The notes under the pieces were generated by a model. It saw only the letters and a list, made by a program, of their open reading frames with translations. It had not been told where the DNA came from and searched no databases. The translations under genes and the position numbers were made by a program. From the NCBI GenBank assembly GCA_947632005.1, contig CANRNU010000002.1, positions 1 to 64,000 of the forward strand: a stretch of 64,000 nucleotides of DNA. Direction: 5' to 3'. Below are positions 47,201 through 56,459 of this stretch, one piece after another (the stretch's first letter is position 1; every line of letters begins with the position of its first letter). This DNA comes from an uncultured Oscillospiraceae bacterium (lineage in GTDB: Bacteria; Bacillota; Clostridia; Oscillospirales; Oscillospiraceae).

Positions 47201-47359
47201 GGTGCGAGGGTTCTATAGCATTTTTCGGGTCCCCACGCGGCACGCCTGTCGCGTGGGGAAAGGAAGAATGGCTCTGACCGATGGAGGAGCCCCGCTTGTG
47301 GGGACCCGACATCTTCAGAGCCATTCTGACGCTGGTGCGGGTGCGCTTATAGCATTTTT
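47201..47359. repeat. MITE-like inverted-repeat element bracketed by imperfect direct repeats
   Basis: CGGGTCCCCAC (47226-47236) / GTGGGGACCCG (47298-47308); GAATGGCTCTGA (47266-47277) / TCAGAGCCATTC (47315-47326); direct repeat tatagcattttt at 47214 and 47348. Confidence 0.55.
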
Positions 47360-47410
47360 TGAAAAGTTCCCTGTTTTCAAGGGTTTGCGGGCAGACACAC
47401 GGCGATATTT
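47347..47410 (+). repeat. Dispersed repeat copy 2
   Basis: 56/64 identical to reverse complement of 95-158. Confidence 0.8.
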
Positions 47411-47452
47411 ACCACACCAAACGCGTTTGCGAATGTGTATTGTTTTCTGGTT

Positions 47453-48334
47453 TTATATTTCTTTGGAAAACTCCCGCCACTGTTTTCCTAACTCTGCCGC
47501 CAGTCTATATACGTCCGATTTTTCCACGTGTAAGCACTGTTTGATCTGTTCCATGGTGCACCCTGATTCCAGCATCAGGAGAAAGTCCTGTCCTTTCTGT
47601 GAAAGCTGCGCCTGGAACTGCTCCCGCATGATACGGTCCTCTGCTCTAGTTATCCCACCGCCATCATCCTCTGGAAGAAGATCATATAAACTGAAATCGT
47701 CCTCCTCATTCCCCAACGGCTGATCCAGAGAACGTTCCTTATATAAACTCTCGTATTGACGATTTTCCTGTATCAGAAAAGTCTTCACCTGCGCGGTCAG
47801 ATATTTCTCCAGTTCCCCATAGCATGGCTGATAGCTGCGTGCTGCCGCGCAAAATGCCTCTGTCGCGATGGCCCGTCTATCCGCCAGCGGAGTCGATTTT
47901 GCGATCCTGGCCACGGCATCCGGGATGATGTCCGGGTAGATCGCCATGAGCTGCTCGATATCATATTGGCGCTTCCCTTGCGTGTCCATTTGCGCGACCC
48001 GCCGGGGATAAGGCTTGCCGAGCCAACACGCTTCCGCGCTGTCGTAGCGCAGACGGAACGATAGCGGCAGTTTCAGTCCCAGGTCCATCAACTCTGCGGG
48101 TAGGTCCTCCAACACAAAAGCACCGCTGCGTGGCCAGGAGAAGCCCTCCGCGCCGCCCTCCATGACGGCTAGCGTCCGCTGATCCTGGTCAAAACCGATC
48201 TGGATGCGTTCCGGAAGCTTTTCCCGCAGTACCCGACCCAGATGCAATACGCCGTTGGAGCCGATGGAAAGCCAATCAGCCCTTCTTCCATCACGCTTTT
48301 TGTACCACTTGAATGTGTATTTCTTTGTTTTCAT
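47453..48334 (-). CDS. Sigma-70-like protein with unfamiliar N-terminal domain
   Basis: ADWLSIGSNGVLHLGRVLREKLPERIQIGFDQDQRTLAV N-terminus; C-terminal part with SLDQPLGNEEDDFSLYDLLPEDD and HTH-like TMEQIKQCLHVEKSDVYRLAAELG. Confidence 0.55.
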   Translation of the reverse strand: MKTKKYTFKWYKKRDGRRADWLSIGSNGVLHLGRVLREKLPERIQIGFDQDQRTLAVMEGGAEGFSWPRSGAFVLEDLPAELMDLGLKLPLSFRLRYDSAEACWLGKPYPRRVAQMDTQGKRQYDIEQLMAIYPDIIPDAVARIAKSTPLADRRAIATEAFCAAARSYQPCYGELEKYLTAQVKTFLIQENRQYESLYKERSLDQPLGNEEDDFSLYDLLPEDDGGGITRAEDRIMREQFQAQLSQKGQDFLLMLESGCTMEQIKQCLHVEKSDVYRLAAELGKQWREFSKEI

Positions 48335-48455
48335 GGGAGGTCCTCCTTGTACGATTTCCCCCATTATACCCCCGTACCGAAGTCATGTCTGTATACTGAT
48401 AATATCAAACATCATGAAATGTTTGTGTAAAAAGCGTTGACACGGAATATTTGCA

Positions 48456-48494
48456 TTGAACTATGCACATAATTCTGCTATAATTATGCGCATA
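48456..48494 (+). promoter_or_regulatory. Promoter with embedded palindromic operator of antitoxin gene
   Basis: TTGAAC-17-TATAAT; TATGCACATAATT (48462-48474) / AATTATGCGCATA (48482-48494). Confidence 0.65.
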
Positions 48495-48511
48495 AAAGGA
48501 GGCTTAAGATT

Positions 48512-48775
48512 ATGCCGCAAATCAGACCAATCACTGACCTGCGAAACACTACTGAGATTTCCGAACTTTGTCATGCTAACCGCGAGCCGCTGTTCATCAC
48601 AAAAAATGGCTATGGCGATCTAGTGGTCATGAGCATTGAGACATACGATGAACTGATTGGAACTGCACGGACTGATGCCGCTATTCGTGAAGCGGAGAAA
48701 GAATTTGAAGTGGACGGTGTTCTTTTGGATGCCAGGACCGCGCTTCCTGCTCTGCAGAGGAAACATTTTGGATAA
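48512..48775 (+). CDS. Phd/YefM-family antitoxin
   Basis: IRPITDLRNTTEISELCHANREPLFITKNGYGDLVVMSIETYDEL. Confidence 0.92.
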   Translation: MPQIRPITDLRNTTEISELCHANREPLFITKNGYGDLVVMSIETYDELIGTARTDAAIREAEKEFEVDGVLLDARTALPALQRKHFG

Positions 48776-48951
48776 ATATACTATTCAAATTATATTCTCG
48801 TGCCGACCGTGATCTGGATGACATCTACTTTTCTATAGTTTACAATCCTCCAGGCACTGCCGCCGACATGGCCAGCGCGCTGGAAGAAGCGGTCTACAGT
48901 CTGGAGAAATTACCTGAACATGGGTCTATACAGCGAAATAATCAAGAGTGA
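48768..48951 (+). pseudogene. RelE/ParE-family toxin remnant
   Basis: LDKYTIQI in one frame, then SRADRDLDDIYFSIVYNPPGTAADMASALEEAVYSLEKLPEHGSIQ in another; C-terminus missing. Confidence 0.8.
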
Positions 48952-49161
48952 GTAGATACAAAAAGGAAAATCGTTTCTGGTACTCATCTTGTAGGATACG
49001 ATATGATGGTCATGCAAGCAAAGAATGGCAGAGAGAAGGAGGGGGCCTTGTGAGGTGGGAATGCAAGTGATATCAGTCACCCATTTCGTGTCAGGACGCG
49101 CAGAGTAGAAAGCCCGAATCAGCAGATTGTCATATGTATGCAGGAGGTATGTATAATACAC
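48910..49161 (-). pseudogene. IS3-family transposase (orfB) fragment
   Basis: NLLIRAFYSARPDTKWVTDITCIPTSQGPLLLSAILCLHDHHIVSYKMSTRND resembles the start of the rve catalytic domain. Confidence 0.8.
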
Positions 49162-49192
49162 CCCCTGGTATATTTCATCTTACACCAGGGGG
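49161..49192. terminator. Hairpin / possible IS-end inverted repeat
   Basis: CCCCCTGGT / ACCAGGGGG separated by 14 nt. Confidence 0.5.
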
Positions 49193-49279
49193 TCTCTTTC
49201 TCTCGGTACTGTTGACTTTCGTGTCTGCTATCATTTTACCACGGCCCGGGCACGGGCCGCGTCTTTTTGCGCGCTGTGG

Positions 49280-49711
49280 TCAGCCGTATTTTTCCACAAG
49301 GTACTCCACGGCCATTTTGTAGCCGTCGAAGCCGTAGCCGGCGTAGGTCCTCTCACAGGCCATGCCGGCGTAGGAGATATGGCGAAACGCCTCCCGCTTC
49401 GATACGTCGGACAGGTGGACCTCCACCGCCGGGATGCTCACCGCCTTCAGTGCGTCCAGGATGGCCACGCTGGTGTGGGTGTAGGCGGCGGGATTGATGA
49501 CGATGCCGTCCACGGTCCCGTAGGCCGCCTGTATCTTGTCCACGATGGCGCCCTCATGGTTGGACTGGAAGCACTCCACCTCCGCGCCGCACCGGGCGCA
49601 GACGTCTTCCACGAACTGCTTCAGCGCGGCATAGTTCTGCTGGCCGTAGATGCCGGGCTCCCGGATGCCGAGCATGTTCAGGTTGGGTCCGTTGATGACG
49701 AGAATTTTCAT
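49280..49711 (-). CDS. aroQ: Type II 3-dehydroquinate dehydratase
   Basis: MKILVINGPNLNMLGIREPGIYG; FQSNHEGAIVDKIQ; INPAAYTHTSVAI. Confidence 0.96.
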   Translation of the reverse strand: MKILVINGPNLNMLGIREPGIYGQQNYAALKQFVEDVCARCGAEVECFQSNHEGAIVDKIQAAYGTVDGIVINPAAYTHTSVAILDALKAVSIPAVEVHLSDVSKREAFRHISYAGMACERTYAGYGFDGYKMAVEYLVEKYG

Positions 49712-50931
49712 CGAAATGCCTCCATGATCTGCGATACAGTGTCTGCCAGCGGACCGTTGTTGTCTATGACAGCGTCCGCAAAGGCCGCGTACTTGTCCTT
49801 CCGCTGGGCGTACAGCGTCCCGGCGGAATGGCGCTGGGACAGCGGCCGCCCCTCCGAGGGCAGCTTTTCCAGGTCCCGCTGGAGCCAGACGATGACGCCG
49901 TTTTGGTGCAGGAGGGGATAGTTTTCCTTCCGGGTGACGCAGCCGCCGCCGGTGGCGATCACCGCCCCGGAGCCCATGCCCAGCCGGGCCAGCACCGCGG
50001 TCTCCCGCTTCCGGAAGCCTTCCTCCCCCTCGGAAGCGAAGATGTCCGGGATGGAGCAGCCGGCCTCCCGCTCGATCTCCCCGTCCGCGTCCAGCAGCGG
50101 TCGGCCCAGGGTCTCGGCCAGGGCCCTGCCCACGGCGGACTTTCCGCAGCCGGGCATGCCGATGAGTATGATGTTGGACATCTGCCGGGATAAGGTTGAC
50201 ATAATATATGACACTCTGTCCCCCGGGATGGGGTGGCCGGCGAACTGCTCGGCGCTGCGCCACGCCTGGGCCACCAGCATGCCGAGGCCCCCTGCGTGGG
50301 GGATGCCGAGCGTTTCCGCCTCCAGCAGGAACGCCGTGCGCTGGGGGTTGTAGACCACGTCGAACACGCCCTCACAGGCGGGAAAGTCCCCGATGGACAC
50401 CGGCGCGGCGCCGGTGTTGGGGAACATCCCCAGGGGGGTGGTGTTGACCAGGATCCTGGCGTCCCGGTGGCGGGAGAGATTGCCGTAATTGTTCTCCCCG
50501 GTCCGGGACACGGACACGATGGGGTCCGCGCCCAGGTCTGCCAGGGCGGCTTTGACGGACAGAGAGGCGCCCCCGGTGCCGAATACCAGGGTCTTTTTGC
50601 CGCACACATCCACGCCGGAGGAGGCCACGATGTGGCGGAACCCGGCGTAATCTGTATTGTCTCCGTGCCAGCCGTCCGGGGTGCGGACCAGGGTGTTGAC
50701 GCTGCCGATGCGGCGGGCGGCATCGGACAGGGAGGCGCAGTAGGGGACCACGTCCTTTTTATAGGGGATGGTCACGTTCATCCCGGCCAGGTCTGTGGTC
50801 CTGAGAAAACGGTCCAGGTCCCCGGGCTCTACCTCGTAGAGCTTGTACTCGTACCCGGCCAGGGAGGCATGGATCTGGGGTGACCAGCTGTGGCCCAGCT
50901 TCCGCCCCAGAAGGCCGAACTTATTGCTCAT
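49708..50931 (-). CDS. aroE: Shikimate dehydrogenase-shikimate kinase fusion (AroE-AroK)
   Basis: N-term FGLLGRKLGHSWSPQIH..NVTIPYKK..DNTDYAGF; C-term IILIGMPGCGKSAVGRALAETLGRPLLDAD..ATGGGCV. Confidence 0.93.
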   Translation of the reverse strand: MSNKFGLLGRKLGHSWSPQIHASLAGYEYKLYEVEPGDLDRFLRTTDLAGMNVTIPYKKDVVPYCASLSDAARRIGSVNTLVRTPDGWHGDNTDYAGFRHIVASSGVDVCGKKTLVFGTGGASLSVKAALADLGADPIVSVSRTGENNYGNLSRHRDARILVNTTPLGMFPNTGAAPVSIGDFPACEGVFDVVYNPQRTAFLLEAETLGIPHAGGLGMLVAQAWRSAEQFAGHPIPGDRVSYIMSTLSRQMSNIILIGMPGCGKSAVGRALAETLGRPLLDADGEIEREAGCSIPDIFASEGEEGFRKRETAVLARLGMGSGAVIATGGGCVTRKENYPLLHQNGVIVWLQRDLEKLPSEGRPLSQRHSAGTLYAQRKDKYAAFADAVIDNNGPLADTVSQIMEAFR

Positions 50932-51193
50932 CTCCCATTTTCTGATGCTGATACTCCCGGCTGGCGTCCAGGATGACGTCATAGAGCTTCATCAGCAGGT
51001 CCTTGGTCTCGGGGCGGATCATGAAGAGGATGTTGGCCTTCATCTGTTCCTCCCGGGCCTCGTCCAGGATGGGCACGTCGTGGGCCTTCTTGTAGGCGGC
51101 CATATCGGCGGACACGTCCATACGCTTCTCCAGCAGGGCGAACAGCTCCCGGTCGATGGCGTCCATTCTCGCTCTGAGCATCATGAGTTCCAT
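50921..51193 (-). CDS. Chorismate mutase (AroQ class)
   Basis: RARMDAIDRELFALLEKRMDVSADMAAYKKAHDVPILDEAREEQ. Confidence 0.9.
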   Translation of the reverse strand: MELMMLRARMDAIDRELFALLEKRMDVSADMAAYKKAHDVPILDEAREEQMKANILFMIRPETKDLLMKLYDVILDASREYQHQKMGDEQ

Positions 51194-51196
51194 TTT

Positions 51197-52201
51197 TCAG
51201 TACCTTCCTTCCAAAAGTAGATCATATATTGCCGCTGCCGCGGCGGCTTCCACGCAGGGCACGGCCCGCAGTACGATACAGGGGTCGTGACGGCCTGTCA
51301 CGGAGAGCTTTACATTTTCATGGGCAGCCAGATCGACGCTGTCCTGCTCCAGGGCAATGGAGGGGGTGGGCTTGAAGGCGGCCCGAAAGACGATGGGCAT
51401 GCCGCTGGTGATCCCGCCCAGGATGCCCCCGTGGTGGTTGGTGCGGGTGCGGACCGGGCCGGTCTCGTCGAAGTAGAAGGGGTCGTTGTTCTCGCTGCCC
51501 CGCATGGCCCCCGCGGCAAAGCCCGCGCCGAATTCCACGCCCTTCACGGCGGGAATGGCGAACACCGCCTGGGCGATGCGGTTCTCTACGCCGCCGAACA
51601 TGGGCTCTCCCACCCCGGCGGGCACTCCCTCGATGGTGCACTCGATGACGCCGCCCACGGAGTCTCCGGCCTCCTTGACCTGCGCCAGGAGCGCTTCGAT
51701 GGCGGCGGGGGAACTCTCCCCGCCGATGGAGAGGATGCGGGCGGAGACAGATATGCCCTCCCAGGCCAGAAGCTGCAGGGCGAGCCCTCCGGCGATGCAC
51801 AGGGGCGCGGTGAGCCGGCCGGAGAATTGGCCGCCGCCGGCCACGTCCCGAGCGGCGCCGTACTTGGCGAAGGCGGCGAAGTCCGCGTGGCCCGGCCTGG
51901 GGATACGGCGCAGGGCGTCATAGTCCTGGCTGCGGGTGTTGGTGTTGCGGATGATGGCCGTCACCGGCGCGCCGCAGGTGTGGCCGTCCACCAGGCCCGC
52001 GATGAATTCCGGCACATCGGCCTCCTTCCGGGTGGTGGTATACTTGCCGTTCCCCGGGGCCCGGCGGGCCAGAAACGCCTGCAGCGCCTCCATATCCGGG
52101 GCAAAGCCCGCGGGCAGGCCCTCGATGGTCACGCCGATGGCGGGAGCATGGGACTGGCCGAAGATGGTGAACCGGTAGCGGTCCCCGAAGCTGTTGCTCA
52201 T
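51197..52201 (-). CDS. aroC: Chorismate synthase
   Basis: GDRYRFTIFGQSHAPAIGVTIEGLPAG; RPGHADFAAFAKYG; GGGQFSGRLTAP. Confidence 0.96.
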   Translation of the reverse strand: MSNSFGDRYRFTIFGQSHAPAIGVTIEGLPAGFAPDMEALQAFLARRAPGNGKYTTTRKEADVPEFIAGLVDGHTCGAPVTAIIRNTNTRSQDYDALRRIPRPGHADFAAFAKYGAARDVAGGGQFSGRLTAPLCIAGGLALQLLAWEGISVSARILSIGGESSPAAIEALLAQVKEAGDSVGGVIECTIEGVPAGVGEPMFGGVENRIAQAVFAIPAVKGVEFGAGFAAGAMRGSENNDPFYFDETGPVRTRTNHHGGILGGITSGMPIVFRAAFKPTPSIALEQDSVDLAAHENVKLSVTGRHDPCIVLRAVPCVEAAAAAAIYDLLLEGRY

Positions 52202-53418
52202 GGCTCCTCCTCCAAAGTCACCTCTCCCCCCAGGGCGGCGTAATCCCGCCAGAAGCCGGGGTAGGATTTGTTGACGGCCTGGGCCCCATGCAGGATCACG
52301 GGGCCGCTGCAGGCCAAAGCCGCCACAGCGGCGCTCATGGCGATGCGGTGGTCGTTGACGCTGGACACCTCGCCGCCGGACAGGCGGTCTTTCCCGGTGA
52401 CCGCCAGGCCGTCGGGAAGCTCCCGCGCGTCGCCCCCCAGGGCGTTGATGAGCCCGGCGGTGGCGGAAAGGCGGTCGCTCTCCTTGATGCGCAGCCGTCC
52501 GGCGTTCACGAACCGGGTCTCCCCCGGGGTCACCGCCGCCAGCACGCTCAGCACCGGCACCAGATCCGGCACATCCTGGCAGTCGATGACGGCGTTCCCG
52601 GCCGCGATGTGCCCCGCCAGCTCCGATACCGCCCGGTCTCCCTGGGGGGAGTCCGGCGACAGCCCGGTGATGCGCAGCGTATGGCCGCAGATGGCATCCG
52701 CCGCGACCCAGAAGGCGGCGTTGGACCAGTCCCCCTCCACGGCTGCCTGGCCGGGGGAGACATACCGTGCCTCGGGGACGGTGAAGGAGCTGCCCTCCAG
52801 AGGGCAGTCCACGCCGAACAGTCCCAGGGCCCGGACGGTCATAATCAGATAGGAGGCGGACTCCAGATGCCCGGTCAGGGCAATGGTGCTGGTCCGGCCC
52901 AAGAGCGGCAGGGCGAACAGCAGGCCGCTGATGAACTGGGAGGAGACGTTGGCCGCCAGGGTATAGTCCCCCGGGGTCAATCGCCCTTCTACAGCGATGA
53001 TGTCCGCCTGGGGCCGGGAGAGCCGCGCTCCGTGGTGCTCCAGTTCCTCCCATAGGGGAGACAGAGGCCGCTGGGGCAGCCGCCCGTGCATTTTGATCTG
53101 TGCCTTGGCCCCCAGGGCGCAGACCACCGGCAGGAGAAAGCGCAGGGTGGAACCGCTCTCTCCGCAGTCCAGGGCCGGGCAGGGGGGAACAGAGGCGATG
53201 GGGCTCACGGAAAACACGCCGTGGGCATAGGTGATGCCGGCTCCCAGAGCCTGCAGGCACTCCGCCGTGGCGGTGATGTCCGCGGAGAGGGTGGGACAGG
53301 CGATGGAGGTGGGGCCGTCCGCCAGGGCCGCGCAGATGAGCAGCCGGTGGGCCTGGCTCTTGGAGGCGATGGCCGGGATGGTCCCGGAGAGGCGGGAGGG
53401 GGCGATGATGGCTTTCAC
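52198..53418 (-). CDS. aroA: 3-phosphoshikimate 1-carboxyvinyltransferase
   Basis: SKSQAHRLLICAAL; DCGESGSTLRFLLPV; RIKESDRLSATA; DHRIAMS. Confidence 0.96.
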   Translation of the reverse strand: MKAIIAPSRLSGTIPAIASKSQAHRLLICAALADGPTSIACPTLSADITATAECLQALGAGITYAHGVFSVSPIASVPPCPALDCGESGSTLRFLLPVVCALGAKAQIKMHGRLPQRPLSPLWEELEHHGARLSRPQADIIAVEGRLTPGDYTLAANVSSQFISGLLFALPLLGRTSTIALTGHLESASYLIMTVRALGLFGVDCPLEGSSFTVPEARYVSPGQAAVEGDWSNAAFWVAADAICGHTLRITGLSPDSPQGDRAVSELAGHIAAGNAVIDCQDVPDLVPVLSVLAAVTPGETRFVNAGRLRIKESDRLSATAGLINALGGDARELPDGLAVTGKDRLSGGEVSSVNDHRIAMSAAVAALACSGPVILHGAQAVNKSYPGFWRDYAALGGEVTLEEEP

Positions 53419-53419
53419 G

Positions 53420-54475
53420 TCACAGTCCCGCTTTCATGAACGCGGCGGCCTCCTCCGTGGTCATGGACCGGATGGCGCACTGGCCGATGCGCTGGGGCAC
53501 GATGATGCGGATGGTCCCGCCGGAGCGCTTTTTGTCCGAGAGCATTCGCTCCATGAGGGCGTCGAAGGGGGCGTCCGTGTGGGTGGGCAGGCCGAATTTC
53601 TCCAGAAGAGCTTCCACCTGCTCCGGCACCTGTTCGGCGCAGAGGCCGGCCCTGGCGGCGGCCCGGCAGACAGTAGCCATGCCGATGGCCACGGCCTGGC
53701 CGTGGGACAGGGCAAAGCCGCTGTATGCCTCCGCTGCATGGCCCAGGGTGTGGCCCAGGTTGAGCAGGGCCCGGCGGCCGGTGTCCCGTTCGTCCTCTAC
53801 GACCACGTCCCGTTTCCAGGCTACGCACCGGGCAATCACAGCCTCCCGGTCAAATGCCTTTCCGTCCCGGTCCAGAAGGGAGAACAGGTCCTCGTCGAAC
53901 AGGACGGCGGTCTTGATGATCTCGGCACAGCCGGAGGTGAACACATCCTCCGGCAGCGTGGAGAGCGTGGCTGTGTCGCACAGCACATGCCTCGGCTGCC
54001 AGAATGCGCCCATCATGTTCTTTCCGGCGGGCAGGTCCACGGCGGTCTTGCCGCCCACGGAGGAGTCCACCGCGGCCAGCAGGGTGGTGGGGATCTGGAT
54101 ATAGCTGACGCCCCGCATGTAGGTGGCGGCGGCGAGACCGGCCAGGTCTCCCACCACGCCCCCGCCCAGGGCCAGGAGGATGTCGCTGCGGCTCATCCGG
54201 TGGGATGCGGTATAGTTCAGCAGGGCGACCAGGTTCCGGGAGGTCTTGCTGATCTCTCCGTGGGGGAGGGTGAAGGGCCTGCCGGTGAGACCGGCGGTCC
54301 TCAGACTGTACAGGGCGGTGCCGGCCCAAAGGGGACCCACCATGTCATCTGTCACCAGTATATACCTTTCTGCCCCGGGACACAAGGCCCGTATCTGTTT
54401 GCCCAGACCGGGCAAAATACCGGTGCCGATCTGCACATCGTAGGGAGCGGATACGGGCACATGGACGGTGCTCAT
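53420..54475 (-). CDS. aroB: 3-dehydroquinate synthase
   Basis: ALGGGVVGDLAGLAAATYMRGVSYIQIPTTLLAAVDSSVGGKTAVDLPAGKNMMGAFWQP. Confidence 0.96.
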   Translation of the reverse strand: MSTVHVPVSAPYDVQIGTGILPGLGKQIRALCPGAERYILVTDDMVGPLWAGTALYSLRTAGLTGRPFTLPHGEISKTSRNLVALLNYTASHRMSRSDILLALGGGVVGDLAGLAAATYMRGVSYIQIPTTLLAAVDSSVGGKTAVDLPAGKNMMGAFWQPRHVLCDTATLSTLPEDVFTSGCAEIIKTAVLFDEDLFSLLDRDGKAFDREAVIARCVAWKRDVVVEDERDTGRRALLNLGHTLGHAAEAYSGFALSHGQAVAIGMATVCRAAARAGLCAEQVPEQVEALLEKFGLPTHTDAPFDALMERMLSDKKRSGGTIRIIVPQRIGQCAIRSMTTEEAAAFMKAGL

Positions 54476-55305
54476 CCGTCGATCTCCTCCTTCCGGCGCT
54501 TTCCATCTTCCAAAAGAGCGCACAGCCTGTCAAAATCGTTGGCGGCGATGGCGTCCCGATAGGCGGTCATGCTCCCGATGAAGGCGTCCATCTCCGCCAG
54601 CATGTTCTCCCGGTTGTCCAAAATGAGTTCGCTCCACATGGGGGCGTTCAGCCAGGCCACCCGGGTCAGGTCCTTGTAGCTGCCGGCGGAGAAGCCCTTG
54701 TGCCGGGCGGCGGTGGGGCTTTTGATATAGCCGTTGGACACCACATGGCACATCTGGGAGGTGAAGGCGATCATCTCATCGTGCTCCTGGGCGGTGGTGA
54801 CGCTGATGCGGCCAAAGCCGGCGGGCTTCAACAGGGACTTCACCCGCTGCAGAAAGTCCGGGTCGTCGAACACCGGGGGCACGATGACCATGGTGGCCCG
54901 GTCATAGAGGGTGGCCCGGGCGTATTTGAAGCCGGAGAACTGGGTGCCCGCCATGGGGTGTCCCCCCACGAAGGTGAAGCCGTGCTTCTCGGCCAAGGGG
55001 AAGGCAAAGGCGCAGATCTCCCGCTTCACGCCGGTGCAGTCCATGACGATGCCGGTCTTGGAGAAGTCGTCGGCGTGGGCGGTCATATAGTCCATGGCGG
55101 CCTGGGGATAGAGGGAGATCAGCACCAGGTCACAGTCCCGGAGCCGGTCCGCCGTCAGCTCTCCGTCCACGGCCCCATCCAGCATGGCAAATTCCAGGGT
55201 GGAGCGGCTGCGGTTCCAGCCCAGGACGGTGACGGAGGGGTCCCGCTTGTAAGCCTTGGCCAGGGAGCCCCCGATGAGGCCCAGCCCCACCACGCCAACG
55301 GTCAT
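54472..55305 (-). CDS. tyrA: Prephenate dehydrogenase
   Basis: VGVVGLGLIGGSLAKAYKR; GGHPMAGTQFSG. Confidence 0.93.
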   Translation of the reverse strand: MTVGVVGLGLIGGSLAKAYKRDPSVTVLGWNRSRSTLEFAMLDGAVDGELTADRLRDCDLVLISLYPQAAMDYMTAHADDFSKTGIVMDCTGVKREICAFAFPLAEKHGFTFVGGHPMAGTQFSGFKYARATLYDRATMVIVPPVFDDPDFLQRVKSLLKPAGFGRISVTTAQEHDEMIAFTSQMCHVVSNGYIKSPTAARHKGFSAGSYKDLTRVAWLNAPMWSELILDNRENMLAEMDAFIGSMTAYRDAIAANDFDRLCALLEDGKRRKEEIDG

Positions 55306-56306
55306 GGCCGGACCACCTCCAGGATGCGCTTCATCTGCTGCATCAGCGAGTCGAACTGGGCGGGGGTCAGGCTCTGGGCCCCGTCGCACAGGGCGTGCAG
55401 CGGGTCGTTGTGTACCTCCACCATGATGCCGTCCGCCCCGGCGGCGGCCGCCGCCAGCGCCATGGAGGGCACCAGGTTGGAGTGACCGGTGGCGTGGCTG
55501 GGGTCCACCACCACAGGCAGGTGGCTCAGCTCATGCAGCACCGGCACACAGGAGAGGTCCAGGGTGTTGCGGGTGTATGTCTCATAGGTGCGGATGCCCC
55601 GCTCGCAGAGGATCACGTTCTCGTTGCCTCCGGCCATGATATACTCGGCGCTCATGAGAAGCTCCTTCAGGGTATTGGCCAGGCCCCGCTTCAGGAGGAT
55701 GGTCTTGTTGGTGTGGCCCAGGCCCTTCAGAAGCTCGAAGTTCTGCATGTTCCGGGCGCCCACCTGGATCACGTCCACGTCCTGGAACAGGTCCAGGTCC
55801 CGCATATCCATGATCTCCGATACGATGGGCAGTCCGGTCTCTTTTTTCGCCTCGCTCAAAAGCTCCAGACCGGTGGCGTGCAGGCCCTGGAAGTCGTAGG
55901 GGCTGGTCCGGGGCTTGAACGCGCCGCCCCGCAGGAGCTTTGCGCCGCTGGCCTTCACGGACTCGGCGATGCCGATGATCTGATCCCTGGTCTCCACGGA
56001 GCAGGGACCGGCGATGACGGCAAAGTGGCCGCCGCCGATGGGGACGCCTCCCGCGTCCACCACGGTATCCTCCGGATGGAATTTGCGGTTGCATTTTTTG
56101 AAGGGCTCGCTCACCCGCTTGACGGACTGGACGATCTCCAGGCTCTCCAGAAGCTCCATGTCGATGTGGGCGGTGTCGCCCACCAGACCCAGGATGGTGT
56201 ACTCGGCACCCTCGGACACATGGACCTGGACGTCCTGTCCCTCCAGCCAGTGGATGAGGTGGTCCCGCTGCTCAGCGGTGGTATTGGGTTTCAAAACGGT
56301 GATCAT
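55302..56306 (-). CDS. aroF: 3-deoxy-7-phosphoheptulonate synthase
   Basis: [54 protein letters not shown]. Confidence 0.96.
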   Translation of the reverse strand: MITVLKPNTTAEQRDHLIHWLEGQDVQVHVSEGAEYTILGLVGDTAHIDMELLESLEIVQSVKRVSEPFKKCNRKFHPEDTVVDAGGVPIGGGHFAVIAGPCSVETRDQIIGIAESVKASGAKLLRGGAFKPRTSPYDFQGLHATGLELLSEAKKETGLPIVSEIMDMRDLDLFQDVDVIQVGARNMQNFELLKGLGHTNKTILLKRGLANTLKELLMSAEYIMAGGNENVILCERGIRTYETYTRNTLDLSCVPVLHELSHLPVVVDPSHATGHSNLVPSMALAAAAAGADGIMVEVHNDPLHALCDGAQSLTPAQFDSLMQQMKRILEVVRP

Positions 56307-56326
56307 GGGTAAAACGGTCTCCTTTG

Positions 56327-56361
56327 CAAAAAAGCTGTGCAGCGTTTGCGCCGCACAGCTT
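56327..56361 (-). terminator. Attenuator terminator upstream of aroF
   Basis: AAGCTGTGC...GCACAGCTT followed by TTTT on minus strand, between leader peptide and aroF. Confidence 0.85.
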
Positions 56362-56402
56362 GTGGTTTAGCTCCTGTCGCTTTCCTGCAGCACAAAGCAC
56401 TA

Positions 56403-56459
56403 TTACTTCCGGAAAAAGTAATAGTAGGAATAATAGCTGCCAGAAAAGAAACGGTTCAT
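56403..56459 (-). CDS. 18-aa Phe/Tyr-rich leader peptide MNRFFSGSYYSYYYFFRK
   Basis: AAAGGAG RBS, ATG and TAA, 9 of 18 residues Phe/Tyr, followed by intrinsic terminator and DAHP synthase gene. Confidence 0.85.
   Translation of the reverse strand: MNRFFSGSYYSYYYFFRK

Noticed and set aside
47202-47723. 173-aa plus-strand ORF across the MITE-like element
   Set aside because: Composed of repeat sequence and antisense of the sigma-like gene.
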